Assembly: GCA_002085355.1 (NCBI GenBank)
Contig: NATN01000137.1
Location: forward strand, 1 to 7,346
Direction: 5' to 3'
From: Candidatus Zhuqueibacterota bacterium 4484_87
GTDB lineage: Bacteria; Zhuqueibacterota; Zhuqueibacteria; Thermofontimicrobiales; Thermofontimicrobiaceae
Length of the DNA: 7,346 nt
Below, piece after piece: positions 1-6,611 of the stretch. A program made the position numbers and the translations under genes. The notes beneath the pieces were generated by a model. That model did not search any database. It was not told the origin of the DNA and saw only the letters and a program-made list of their open reading frames with translations. Numbering within the stretch: position 1 is the stretch's first letter; each line of letters starts with the position of its first letter.

Positions 1-69
1 CTCTCCTACATTAGGAATTTAAAATTTAATCTACAGATGCAATAGGGTAGCACTAATTTGCTTGACATT

Positions 70-86
70 GCCAACTTTTATTTGGC
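70..86. promoter_or_regulatory. Small inverted repeat in the leader of the activase-like gene
   Basis: The arms GCCAA (70-74) and TTGGC (82-86) are perfectly complementary around a 7-base AT-rich spacer. The repeat lies directly upstream of the larger hairpin at 95-124 and just after a TTGACA hexamer at 62-67. It could be an operator or a first stem in a structured leader. Five base pairs is short enough to arise by chance, so this is only a candidate. Confidence 0.25.
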
Positions 87-94
87 TTGAAAAG

Positions 95-124
95 AAAGGA
101 AACCAGCCTGTGCTGGCTTCCTTT
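95..124. terminator. Strong stem-loop, probable intrinsic terminator or leader attenuator
   Basis: The arms at 95-107 and 112-124 pair over 13 positions with one A/C mismatch (102/117), closing a CTGT tetraloop. The stem has a GC-rich top and an A/T-rich base. It runs into T-rich sequence on both strands: TTTTGTTCATTTT on +, and TTTCCTTTCTTTTC read on -. This is the usual look of a bidirectional Rho-independent terminator. The hairpin ends only 24 bases before the TTG start at 149, leaving no room for a promoter in between. The downstream gene must therefore be transcribed through it, or the hairpin belongs to that gene's own leader. Confidence 0.65.
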
Positions 125-134
125 TGTTCATTTT

Positions 135-141
135 AGAGGGG
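135..141 (+). promoter_or_regulatory. Ribosome binding site that fixes the TTG start at 149
   Basis: AGAGGGG lies 7 bases before the TTG codon, good Shine-Dalgarno spacing. An in-frame TAG at 134-136 rules out a longer protein. The next in-frame ATG (residue 21) would remove the first phosphate-binding loop, so TTG is the only sensible start. Confidence 0.8.
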
Positions 142-148
142 TAACATC

Positions 149-3100
149 TTGGCCAGAACTGATAAACTTATTCATGTCGGAATAGATATCGGAGCAGTCG
201 GTTGCCGCATGGCATTTTTGACCTCTGGAAATTATCAATCGCTCTTCAAAAATCTCAAAAATACTCTGGAAAAAAACTTTTCTCACTTTTTTGAAGCCGG
301 AAAAAATTCGGACTTCATTTTTCTACTCAGCGCCTACGAACGAACTCACGGCGAGCCATTGGGAACGGCGATTCGCTTGCTGAAGCCAATAGTCGAAGAA
401 ATTCCGTCCGACTTTTCGCTGAAATTTTCTGTAACAGGATCAGGAAGCAAAACTTTCGCTGAAATTTTTAGTGTTCCTTTTATCAACGAATTTCAAGCAA
501 TCGCTAGAGCATTCAATGCCTTGCACCCTGAAGTTGAAACAATTTTAGAAATGGGTGGGGATACATCAAAATACATATTGCTTGATAAAAGCAGCGGAGG
601 TATTTTAGACTATGAAGTGAACGGTGAATGCGCTGCGGGAACCGGCTCTTTTATCGATCAGCAAGCGTCACGTTTGCTCTATTCCGTTGAGGAAATCGGC
701 GATATTGTCATGGCGACAGAAAAAGCGGCGACCATTGCCGGAAGATGTTCTGTTTTTGCAAAATCGGACATGATTCATGCTCAGCAAAAGGGATTTCAAC
801 CGCCGCAAATTCTGAAAGGACTCTGCAATGCGGTGGTGCGTAATTTTAAAGGTACGATTATAAAAGGAAAGGCCCTGAAAACGCCTATCGCTTTTATCGG
901 TGGTCTTGCTGCAAATAAAGGCATCGTTGCCGCCCTTAGAGACGTGCTTGATTTGAAAGACGGCGGGCTGATTGTTCCTCCCTATTTTTTGTGGATGGAG
1001 GCGATCGGCTCCGCACTGCTGACTCAGCAAAACGACAACCTTATTCCCGCAAATGAATTAACTCATCGCCTTGCTTCTTTTTCACGACCAAACCAGCAAT
1101 TTGAAACCATGCCGCAGCTACAGAAAGATAATTTGGTTTTGCTGCGGGAAAAATTTCCAACTTTTCAACCGCTGCCGCCAAATAAAAAATCTCCTGTTTA
1201 TCTGGGAATTGACATTGGTTCGGTAACAACAAAATTGGTTGTCGTGGATGAAAACGGAAATCTAATCAAGGGAATTTACACTAAAACTCAGGCACGCCCC
1301 ATCGAAGTGGTCAAAGCCGGACTGAAAGAAATTGACGATGAGCTCGGTTCTCTCATCGAAATCAAAGGAGTGGGCACGACCGGATCAGGCCGCGAGCTGA
1401 TCGGTGAACTAATTGGAGCAGATACAATAAAAGATGAAATCACTGCCCATAAAACCGGCGCCATGCACATCGGCCACACCATCACGCATCAAATTGTCGA
1501 TACGATTTTCGACATCGGAGGACAGGATGCAAAATATATTTACATCGAAGACGGAATAGTCACCGATTTTGCCATGAATGAAGCGTGCGCTGCCGGGACA
1601 GGTTCTTTTTTGGAAGAACAAGCGGAAAAATTGGGCATTCAAATCAAGGGACAATTTGCCGAATTGGCGTTTCAATCAGAGGCGCCTATCCGGCTGGGTG
1701 AGAGATGCACCGTTTTCATGGAAAAGGAAATTATTCCGTTTTTGCAACGAGGCGCAAAAAAAGAGGACATCATCGCTGGGCTGGCCTACTCAATCGTAAC
1801 TAATTATCTCAATCGCGTCGTGCGCGGAAGAAGAATCGGTGAAGTGATCTATTTTCAGGGCGGAACAGCTTACAACGACGCTGTTGCTGCTGCATTCGCC
1901 ACGGTTTTAAGAAAAAAAATTATCGTACCGCCACATAACGGTATTTTGGGAGCTATCGGCGCTGCCTTGCTGGCAAAAAATCAAATCGAACGGACAAAAA
2001 AGGAAGCGTCTTCTTTTCGCGGATTTAATCTGGAGCAAACAAAATATCGTTTGCGAACATTTACCTGCAAGGGATGCACCAACTTTTGTGACATTCAGGA
2101 ATTTACTGTAGAAGGAAAAAAGACTTACTGGGGAGATAAGTGTTCGGATCGGTATCGCAAACACATCAAGGTGACGCACAAAGCTGTGATCCCGGACCTT
2201 TTTGAATTGCGAGAAAATTATCTGAAAAAATTTGAATTTGAACCCCGGAACAATCTGCCTACAGTCGGCATTCCCCGCGCCATGTATTACTTCGACCAAT
2301 TTCCGCTCTGGGCGACCTATTTCAGAGAGATTAATTTCAACGTCACACTTTCCGATGAGACGAATCGCCAGATCGTCAACGCCGGCGTTGAAACGCGCGT
2401 GGCGGAACCGTGCTTTCCCATTACAGTAGCGCACGGCCATGTTGATAATTTGCTTCATAAAAATGTCAATTATATTTTTATCCCCAACGTCATTGACGCG
2501 GAATCACCGGACGAGCACACGAATTCATTTTTTTGCCCCTGGGGACAAACGCTCTGCTTTGTCATCCGTTCAACGCCGCGATTCATCCCGCATCGGGAAA
2601 AAATTCTTTCTCCCAACATTCACTATCGGTTGGGAAAAGAAGAAGTAAAAAAATCCTTTCGTGAAATGGCAAAAGCTTTAGGCGTATCGGCAAAATTAAG
2701 TGACCGTGCTGTTGAGAATGCCTACGAAGCACAATCCCGTTTCAGCGAATTTTTAATTGAACATGGGCAAGCTGCGGTGAACGAAATTATCCGTCGCAAC
2801 GAAAAAGCCGCTATACTCATCGGCAGACCCTATAACATTTATGATAAAATGGTCAACATCAATATTCCGGCGAAACTGCGACTGAATTATGGTATAAATA
2901 TCATTCCCATCGATTTTATCTCCGCAGACCACATCGACATTCGTGACATCAATGAAAATATGTTCTGGAATTATGGGCAAAAAATATTGAGAACCGCTCG
3001 CTGGACGCGGGAATTTGATAACTTTCATTTGATTTACATTACAAACTTCAAATGCGGGCCTGATTCGTACATCAAACATTATGTGCGAGAAGCTGCGGAA

Positions 3101-3199
3101 AAACCATTTTTAACGATCCAATTTGATGAGCATGGCAACGATGCCGGGATAGTAACGCGTTGTGAAGCCTATTTGGATAGTAAGGGATTTTTGCAATGA
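149..3199 (+). CDS. Double BcrAD/BadFG ATPase plus DUF2229-like protein, 2-hydroxyacyl-CoA dehydratase activase superfamily
   Basis: This 1016-residue protein is probably cytoplasmic. Two ASKHA-fold ATPase domains of the HgdC/BadF/BcrA type occupy about residues 9-293 and 351-609. Characterised relatives use ATP to fire one electron from a [4Fe-4S] cluster held at a dimer interface into a dehydratase or benzoyl-CoA reductase. Each domain keeps the two cluster cysteines, in CAAGTGSF (C161, C480) and in RCxVF (C200, C520). Domain 2 has canonical DIGSVTTK and GGQDAK motifs. Domain 1 is altered (DIGAVGCR, GGDTSK), so it may not hydrolyse ATP normally. A cysteine cluster follows (C640, C643, C647, C665). 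After it comes a DUF2229-like region from about 703 with PCFP, FFCPWGQ, GRPYN and KCGPDSY, ending in the family-typical DAGIVTRCEAYLD. As I recall, many fused members are about 1400 residues, with a further C-terminal module that is absent here. The start is TTG with a strong ribosome binding site. No dehydratase subunit genes are adjacent, so the partner and substrate are unknown. The family call is secure and the reaction is not. Confidence 0.9.
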   Translation: MARTDKLIHVGIDIGAVGCRMAFLTSGNYQSLFKNLKNTLEKNFSHFFEAGKNSDFIFLLSAYERTHGEPLGTAIRLLKPIVEEIPSDFSLKFSVTGSGSKTFAEIFSVPFINEFQAIARAFNALHPEVETILEMGGDTSKYILLDKSSGGILDYEVNGECAAGTGSFIDQQASRLLYSVEEIGDIVMATEKAATIAGRCSVFAKSDMIHAQQKGFQPPQILKGLCNAVVRNFKGTIIKGKALKTPIAFIGGLAANKGIVAALRDVLDLKDGGLIVPPYFLWMEAIGSALLTQQNDNLIPANELTHRLASFSRPNQQFETMPQLQKDNLVLLREKFPTFQPLPPNKKSPVYLGIDIGSVTTKLVVVDENGNLIKGIYTKTQARPIEVVKAGLKEIDDELGSLIEIKGVGTTGSGRELIGELIGADTIKDEITAHKTGAMHIGHTITHQIVDTIFDIGGQDAKYIYIEDGIVTDFAMNEACAAGTGSFLEEQAEKLGIQIKGQFAELAFQSEAPIRLGERCTVFMEKEIIPFLQRGAKKEDIIAGLAYSIVTNYLNRVVRGRRIGEVIYFQGGTAYNDAVAAAFATVLRKKIIVPPHNGILGAIGAALLAKNQIERTKKEASSFRGFNLEQTKYRLRTFTCKGCTNFCDIQEFTVEGKKTYWGDKCSDRYRKHIKVTHKAVIPDLFELRENYLKKFEFEPRNNLPTVGIPRAMYYFDQFPLWATYFREINFNVTLSDETNRQIVNAGVETRVAEPCFPITVAHGHVDNLLHKNVNYIFIPNVIDAESPDEHTNSFFCPWGQTLCFVIRSTPRFIPHREKILSPNIHYRLGKEEVKKSFREMAKALGVSAKLSDRAVENAYEAQSRFSEFLIEHGQAAVNEIIRRNEKAAILIGRPYNIYDKMVNINIPAKLRLNYGINIIPIDFISADHIDIRDINENMFWNYGQKILRTARWTREFDNFHLIYITNFKCGPDSYIKHYVREAAEKPFLTIQFDEHGNDAGIVTRCEAYLDSKGFLQ

Positions 3200-3306
3200 A
3201 TTTGCAAACATAGCAACTGATGGATTTGATACCTGATTTTTGTTGCATTATCTATCGGGGAACTTACTACCAGTTGGTCAAATAGTCGGCGATTGAACAT
3301 CAGCAG

Positions 3307-3337
3307 AATAAAAGAAAAGGCGCCATTACAGCGCCTT
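3307..3337 (-). terminator. Intrinsic terminator of the KamA-like gene
   Basis: On the - strand, AAGGCGC and GCGCCTT (3331-3337 and 3317-3323) form a perfect 7-bp stem with a 7-base loop. It is followed by CTTTTCTTTTATT, a good U-tract. It lies 48 bases past the stop codon of the - strand gene. On the + strand the hairpin is followed by ACCCACC, so it would not work as an intrinsic terminator for the converging gene. The rest of the gap at 3200-3385 shows no gene and no clear + strand terminator. Confidence 0.8.
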
Positions 3338-3385
3338 ACCCACCGCCTCGATCAGTTTTATTCTCCGTTTCCATTTTTCCTCCTT

Positions 3386-4516
3386 CTAAGCTGCGCTCAT
3401 TGCTTTCAGGAACGGATTTTCGAGCTGATACTCTTCCACAATTTCATCGTAATCATCCAGCCAAAAAGCATTGGGATTGGTTTTGGCAACGATGAATTTA
3501 GATTTTTCCATTGGATCAGCAGCTCGGTGGAAACGCATAAAAATAAAATTTTCCGTTTTCCCCACCACTTCAACTTTGCCTTTGGCATGAGACATCACGA
3601 ATCTCGCGCGCTTGCCAAGTCCGGAAGTACGCATCCGTGCTTGCTCGAATATTTCGTACGCCCTCTCCAACGGAACAGCATAGCTGTAGTTGCCCAATGT
3701 GGGACGATTCTGAAAAACATAATACGGCGGAACCCCGATGAAAGAAAGTTTTCGGAACAGTTCCGAAAGCACATCTGGCCTGTCATTGACGCCTTTGATG
3801 AGCGGCGTTTGATTTACGGTTACAGCGCCTGCTTTTTGCAGTAAAGTCAAAGCTTCTATCGCCTGCGGAGTCAGCTCACGCGGATGATTGAAGTGCGCCA
3901 TGATGTAAATTTTCTTTTCCGCTGTACTAAATTTCTCAATCATTTCCAACAAAGAAGGATCGTTCAAAATGCGGTAAGGATTGAACGCTGGAATTTTCGA
4001 GCCGATACGAATAATTTTTACGTGCTCCATTGCTCTCAATTGGGAAATAATTCTGCCCAACTTTTTGGTAGAAAGCAACAACGGATCTCCGCCGGTTAGG
4101 AGCACATTCGTTATCTTTTTATGTTGCCGAATGTATTCCAAACCTTCACTGATCTCAGTAGCGACTTCGTCGTTCTCTTTAATGAATAATCTTTTCCGGA
4201 AACAGAATCGACAAAAACCGCCGCACGTACGGCTCACCAGCAGCAACGCCGTAAATTCGTATTTGTGCTCTAAACCCGGTGCCTTTCGATAAAGATGCTC
4301 ATTCGAAGCATCCAAATCGCCCCACTCATAAAGCTCACCCGGATTAGGGATGATGATTCGCCTGATCGGATCATTCGGGTCATCCCAATCAATGAGCGAC
4401 AGATAATATTCATTCACGCGCATGGCAAATTTTTTCGTCACCGGACGTAATTGAATTTTTTCCCGCTCGCTCAATTGAGGGATTTTTTCGAGCGTGTTAA
4501 TGTACTTGGGATTCAT
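3386..4516 (-). CDS. KamA-family radical SAM protein (lysine 2,3-aminomutase-like)
   Basis: The 376-residue protein carries the radical SAM cluster motif CxxxCxxC at C98, C102 and C105, within CGGFCRFCFRKR. It also has the TGGDPL motif at 141-146, which binds SAM in this family. Lysine 2,3-aminomutase (about 416 residues) uses a [4Fe-4S] cluster, SAM and PLP to move an amino group. Its PLP lysine sits in PGGGGK, which is missing here. By manual alignment the equivalent stretch is FVMSHAKGKVEVV, placing K314 as the likely PLP lysine. The two aspartates that hold the substrate lysine in the clostridial enzyme appear to be replaced (near N270/R271 and S309). I infer an aminomutase-like enzyme whose substrate may not be free L-lysine. 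EpmB-type activity on a protein lysine is another possibility, but no epmA or efp lies nearby. The ATG start follows AGGAG with 6-base spacing. The gene has its own promoter (4625-4653) and terminator (3307-3337), so it appears monocistronic. Confidence 0.88.
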   Translation of the reverse strand: MNPKYINTLEKIPQLSEREKIQLRPVTKKFAMRVNEYYLSLIDWDDPNDPIRRIIIPNPGELYEWGDLDASNEHLYRKAPGLEHKYEFTALLLVSRTCGGFCRFCFRKRLFIKENDEVATEISEGLEYIRQHKKITNVLLTGGDPLLLSTKKLGRIISQLRAMEHVKIIRIGSKIPAFNPYRILNDPSLLEMIEKFSTAEKKIYIMAHFNHPRELTPQAIEALTLLQKAGAVTVNQTPLIKGVNDRPDVLSELFRKLSFIGVPPYYVFQNRPTLGNYSYAVPLERAYEIFEQARMRTSGLGKRARFVMSHAKGKVEVVGKTENFIFMRFHRAADPMEKSKFIVAKTNPNAFWLDDYDEIVEEYQLENPFLKAMSAA

Positions 4517-4582
4517 TTCTCGCTCCTTTCCCTTTGATTAAGCAAAAGTCAATTAATTAATGGATATGTGTTTGCAAGAGTA

Positions 4583-4598
4583 ATTGTAGTAATACAAT
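4583..4598. promoter_or_regulatory. Palindrome in the leader of the KamA-like gene
   Basis: ATTGTA and TACAAT form a perfect 6-bp inverted repeat with a 4-base centre. It lies about 20-35 bases downstream of the predicted transcription start of the KamA-like gene and upstream of its ribosome binding site. It could be an operator or a weak leader hairpin. It sits in AT-rich DNA, where such repeats occur by chance. Confidence 0.3.
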
Positions 4599-4624
4599 CG
4601 CAGGAAACCAATTTGTGGTTTTTT

Positions 4625-4653
4625 AATATAAATATTTTTTAAATAAAAATCAA
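4625..4653 (-). promoter_or_regulatory. Sigma70-type promoter of the KamA-like gene
   Basis: Read on the - strand, TTGATT (4653-4648) and TATATT (4630-4625) are separated by exactly 17 bases of A/T-rich spacer. Each hexamer differs from the consensus at one or two positions. The predicted transcript would start near 4618 and have a leader of about 100 bases before the ATG at 4516. The very AT-rich setting raises the chance of a false match, but the position between two - strand genes fits. Confidence 0.55.
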
Positions 4654-4695
4654 GAACTTTTTAATTTTGGTTTGAATTTTGCAGCGCAACGGGGT

Positions 4696-4731
4696 TTTCG
4701 AGCCGGATTACGCAATAAATCCGGCCCGAAA
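4696..4731 (-). terminator. Long hairpin just past the TPR/binding-domain gene, possible terminator
   Basis: The arms 4696-4709 and 4718-4731 pair over 14 positions with one mismatch (4701/4726), around an 8-base loop. The core GCCGGATT/AATCCGGC is perfect. The hairpin begins 15 bases after the stop codon of the - strand gene, the usual terminator distance. No U-tract follows on the - strand (the next bases read ACCCCGTTG). It is therefore either a non-canonical terminator, an mRNA-stabilising 3' hairpin, or an interspersed palindromic repeat. Confidence 0.5.
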
Positions 4732-4745
4732 TTTATTATGCCGTA

Positions 4746-6599
4746 TTATTGATGATTTTCGATCAAATTGAATCTTCCGTTTTTGTAAGTGATCAATCGG
4801 AGAGACCGGTTAATTCCGGTTTTAGAATCAATGGAAATTTCACCTCTGATCCCTTTCACTCCCTTCACATCGCTCAAATAAGTTGCTATTTCCTCCCGCG
4901 TGAGATGGTTGTGACCTATTGCTTGTTCAAAGAACAGCAACGCGTCGTACCCATACAACTCCATGATATCAGGCTGGCGTTTCATTTCCTTTTGAAAATC
5001 ATTCAAAAATCGAATAAATTCAGGGTTTGTTTTGTCTTTGAAATAACCACTACAGAAAATCATACCGTCAACATACTGCTGCACCTTTCTCAACTCACCT
5101 AATTCGTACCAATTTTCTCCGCCAAAAATTTGCGCATGAATGTTCACAAAAGCAAATTGCGGCGCGATAAATTGAATTTCCTCAGTGGCGCACGGAATGA
5201 AAACCCCGTCAATCGAAGTTACAGGAATCGTCTCCAGATCAAAGCGACGCTTTTGAATATCGCTCATGTCTTTGGTATAGTAATGAATCAGCGAGTCTTT
5301 GTTCATCATGTTGAACCCAATTTCACGAATGCTTTTCATCTGCCTGGCCAAATCTTCCGTGCCCGGGAAATACCATTTTTGTGTCAGCATGGTTCCGCCC
5401 AGTTTTTCCACTGCCATGGTAAAAGCTTCGACGATATTCCTGCCGTAATTATCCATCGGCGCCAGTGTGACAAACGATTTTAATCCCATTTGCTGAATTG
5501 CGTATTCTGCCAGCCTCGCACCACGAGTTTTCAAATCAGGGTTTAATTGAAATGTATAGTCGTTCAATTTGGTTACATTCACTCCTGAAGTGGCAGGGAC
5601 GATCAACGGCATGTTGTAATCATTAATCGCAGCGGCAATGGCAACGGTTTTGTCGCGTTCGAGCTCGCCAATGATGGCAACCACGCGGTTATCCTGTACT
5701 AAATCGCGCGTCACTTCCACTGTCCGAACGATATCTCCTTCGGAATCCTTGACCACCAATTCAATTTGTATTTCAGCATTATCATTCCATTTTTTTTGAG
5801 CGTATCTAATACCGGCTAAAAGAGCCTTTGCTTGTTCGCTGTAGTCACCGGAAATGGGCAAAATCACACCAACTTTAACAACGCCTTTGGGGATTACAAT
5901 GTCTGTGCGCGAGAGCAGTTGTTTGATCTGTCGGTTATAGGGATTTTTCGGATGGCGTTTGATAAAATTTTGCAATAATGCAAAAGCTTCTGCCCGTCTG
6001 CCGATGCTGATATAGCTGGAAGCTAATTTAATTGTTACAATTGCAGACGAAACCTCACCGGTGACAGAATTATTCAATCGCTGCAAATCAGGAGTCGTGA
6101 TGTTGTTTTCAATAATTTTCAACGCTAAATTTTTACTCTTTTCCGCTAAATTTCCTTCAGCGACCTGATCCGCCACATGAAGCAGTTCTGTCAAAGACTG
6201 TAAAAATCTCCTTTGTTGATACAAACAGAGTCCGCGCAGATATCTTGCATAAAAACGATAGTTCGTGTCTGGATATTTTTGCAGCAATTCATCAATCACC
6301 TGTAATGTTTTCTGATACTTTGCCTGCTGATAATAACTTTTTCCCAACATCACATAGGCAATTGTCATCCGCTGATGAGGCGGATATTTTTTTATCATAT
6401 TTTTGAAAATATCTTCTGCCTTGTTGTAATTTGCTTTCTGATAAGCCTGAACTCCTTGACCAAAAAGCACCTCTATTTCCGGAATATAATTGATGCCTTT
6501 GATCTTCAGCGTCTGCCCGTTGGTTGTAAATACCAGCAGAAGTAAAAATAAAATAGAGAGAAAATAAACTTTCAAAAGCGGATTGTTTTTTCTTTTCAT
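4746..6599 (-). CDS. Exported TPR-repeat protein with type 1 periplasmic-binding domain (LpoA-like architecture)
   Basis: The protein has 617 residues. An N-terminal signal peptide (basic KRKNNPLLK, hydrophobic core about 11-25, ending near TTNGQT) shows export. It has no lipobox cysteine, so it is probably periplasmic and not a lipoprotein. Residues about 41-217 contain TPR-like helical pairs at 41-75, 77-112, 113-146 and 186-217. The linker motifs (KYP, RHP) are like those of outer-membrane assembly TPR proteins. Residues about 240-610 form a periplasmic-binding type 1 fold (Peripla_BP_6/LivJ class), with KVGVILPISGDY, AIIGE and PLIVPATSG, and an extra stretch at about 424-463. A TPR plus binding-domain plan is known from LpoA, the activator of PBP1A, though LpoA is a lipoprotein. 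The alternative is an orphan branched-chain amino-acid-type sensor or binding protein; no ABC transporter genes adjoin it. The start is ATG at 6599, preceded by GAGGA. A TTG 18 bases upstream would only add six residues to the signal peptide. The gene follows glmS by 10 bases, so it is co-transcribed and probably translationally coupled. Confidence 0.85.
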   Translation of the reverse strand: MKRKNNPLLKVYFLSILFLLLLVFTTNGQTLKIKGINYIPEIEVLFGQGVQAYQKANYNKAEDIFKNMIKKYPPHQRMTIAYVMLGKSYYQQAKYQKTLQVIDELLQKYPDTNYRFYARYLRGLCLYQQRRFLQSLTELLHVADQVAEGNLAEKSKNLALKIIENNITTPDLQRLNNSVTGEVSSAIVTIKLASSYISIGRRAEAFALLQNFIKRHPKNPYNRQIKQLLSRTDIVIPKGVVKVGVILPISGDYSEQAKALLAGIRYAQKKWNDNAEIQIELVVKDSEGDIVRTVEVTRDLVQDNRVVAIIGELERDKTVAIAAAINDYNMPLIVPATSGVNVTKLNDYTFQLNPDLKTRGARLAEYAIQQMGLKSFVTLAPMDNYGRNIVEAFTMAVEKLGGTMLTQKWYFPGTEDLARQMKSIREIGFNMMNKDSLIHYYTKDMSDIQKRRFDLETIPVTSIDGVFIPCATEEIQFIAPQFAFVNIHAQIFGGENWYELGELRKVQQYVDGMIFCSGYFKDKTNPEFIRFLNDFQKEMKRQPDIMELYGYDALLFFEQAIGHNHLTREEIATYLSDVKGVKGIRGEISIDSKTGINRSLRLITYKNGRFNLIENHQ

Positions 6600-6606
6600 A
6601 CAATTT

Positions 6607-6611
6607 TCCTC
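6607..6611 (-). promoter_or_regulatory. Ribosome binding site of the TPR/binding-domain gene, overlapping the glmS stop
   Basis: GAGGA on the - strand lies 7 bases before the ATG at 6599-6597 and overlaps the glmS TGA (6612-6610). This decides for the ATG over the upstream TTG at 6617. It also means ribosomes finishing glmS are placed at the next gene's start. Confidence 0.75.

Noticed and set aside
62..90. Complete sigma70 promoter built on TTGACA at 62-67
   Set aside because: At 16-19 base spacing the downstream hexamers (GCTTGA, CTTGAA and similar) do not resemble TATAAT. I do not call a promoter.
1907..2458. 183-codon - strand open frame inside the activase-like gene
   Set aside because: The + strand frame has strong family motifs throughout. 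The antisense product has no recognisable feature.
3293..3844. 183-codon + strand open frame antisense to the KamA-like gene
   Set aside because: It lies mostly opposite a clear coding sequence, has no ribosome binding site or recognisable domain, and begins in the terminator region. It is a shadow frame.
4605..4624. Small + strand hairpin AAACCA/TGGTTT followed by T residues
   Set aside because: The stem is only 6 bp and AT-rich, and no + strand gene lies upstream for it to terminate.
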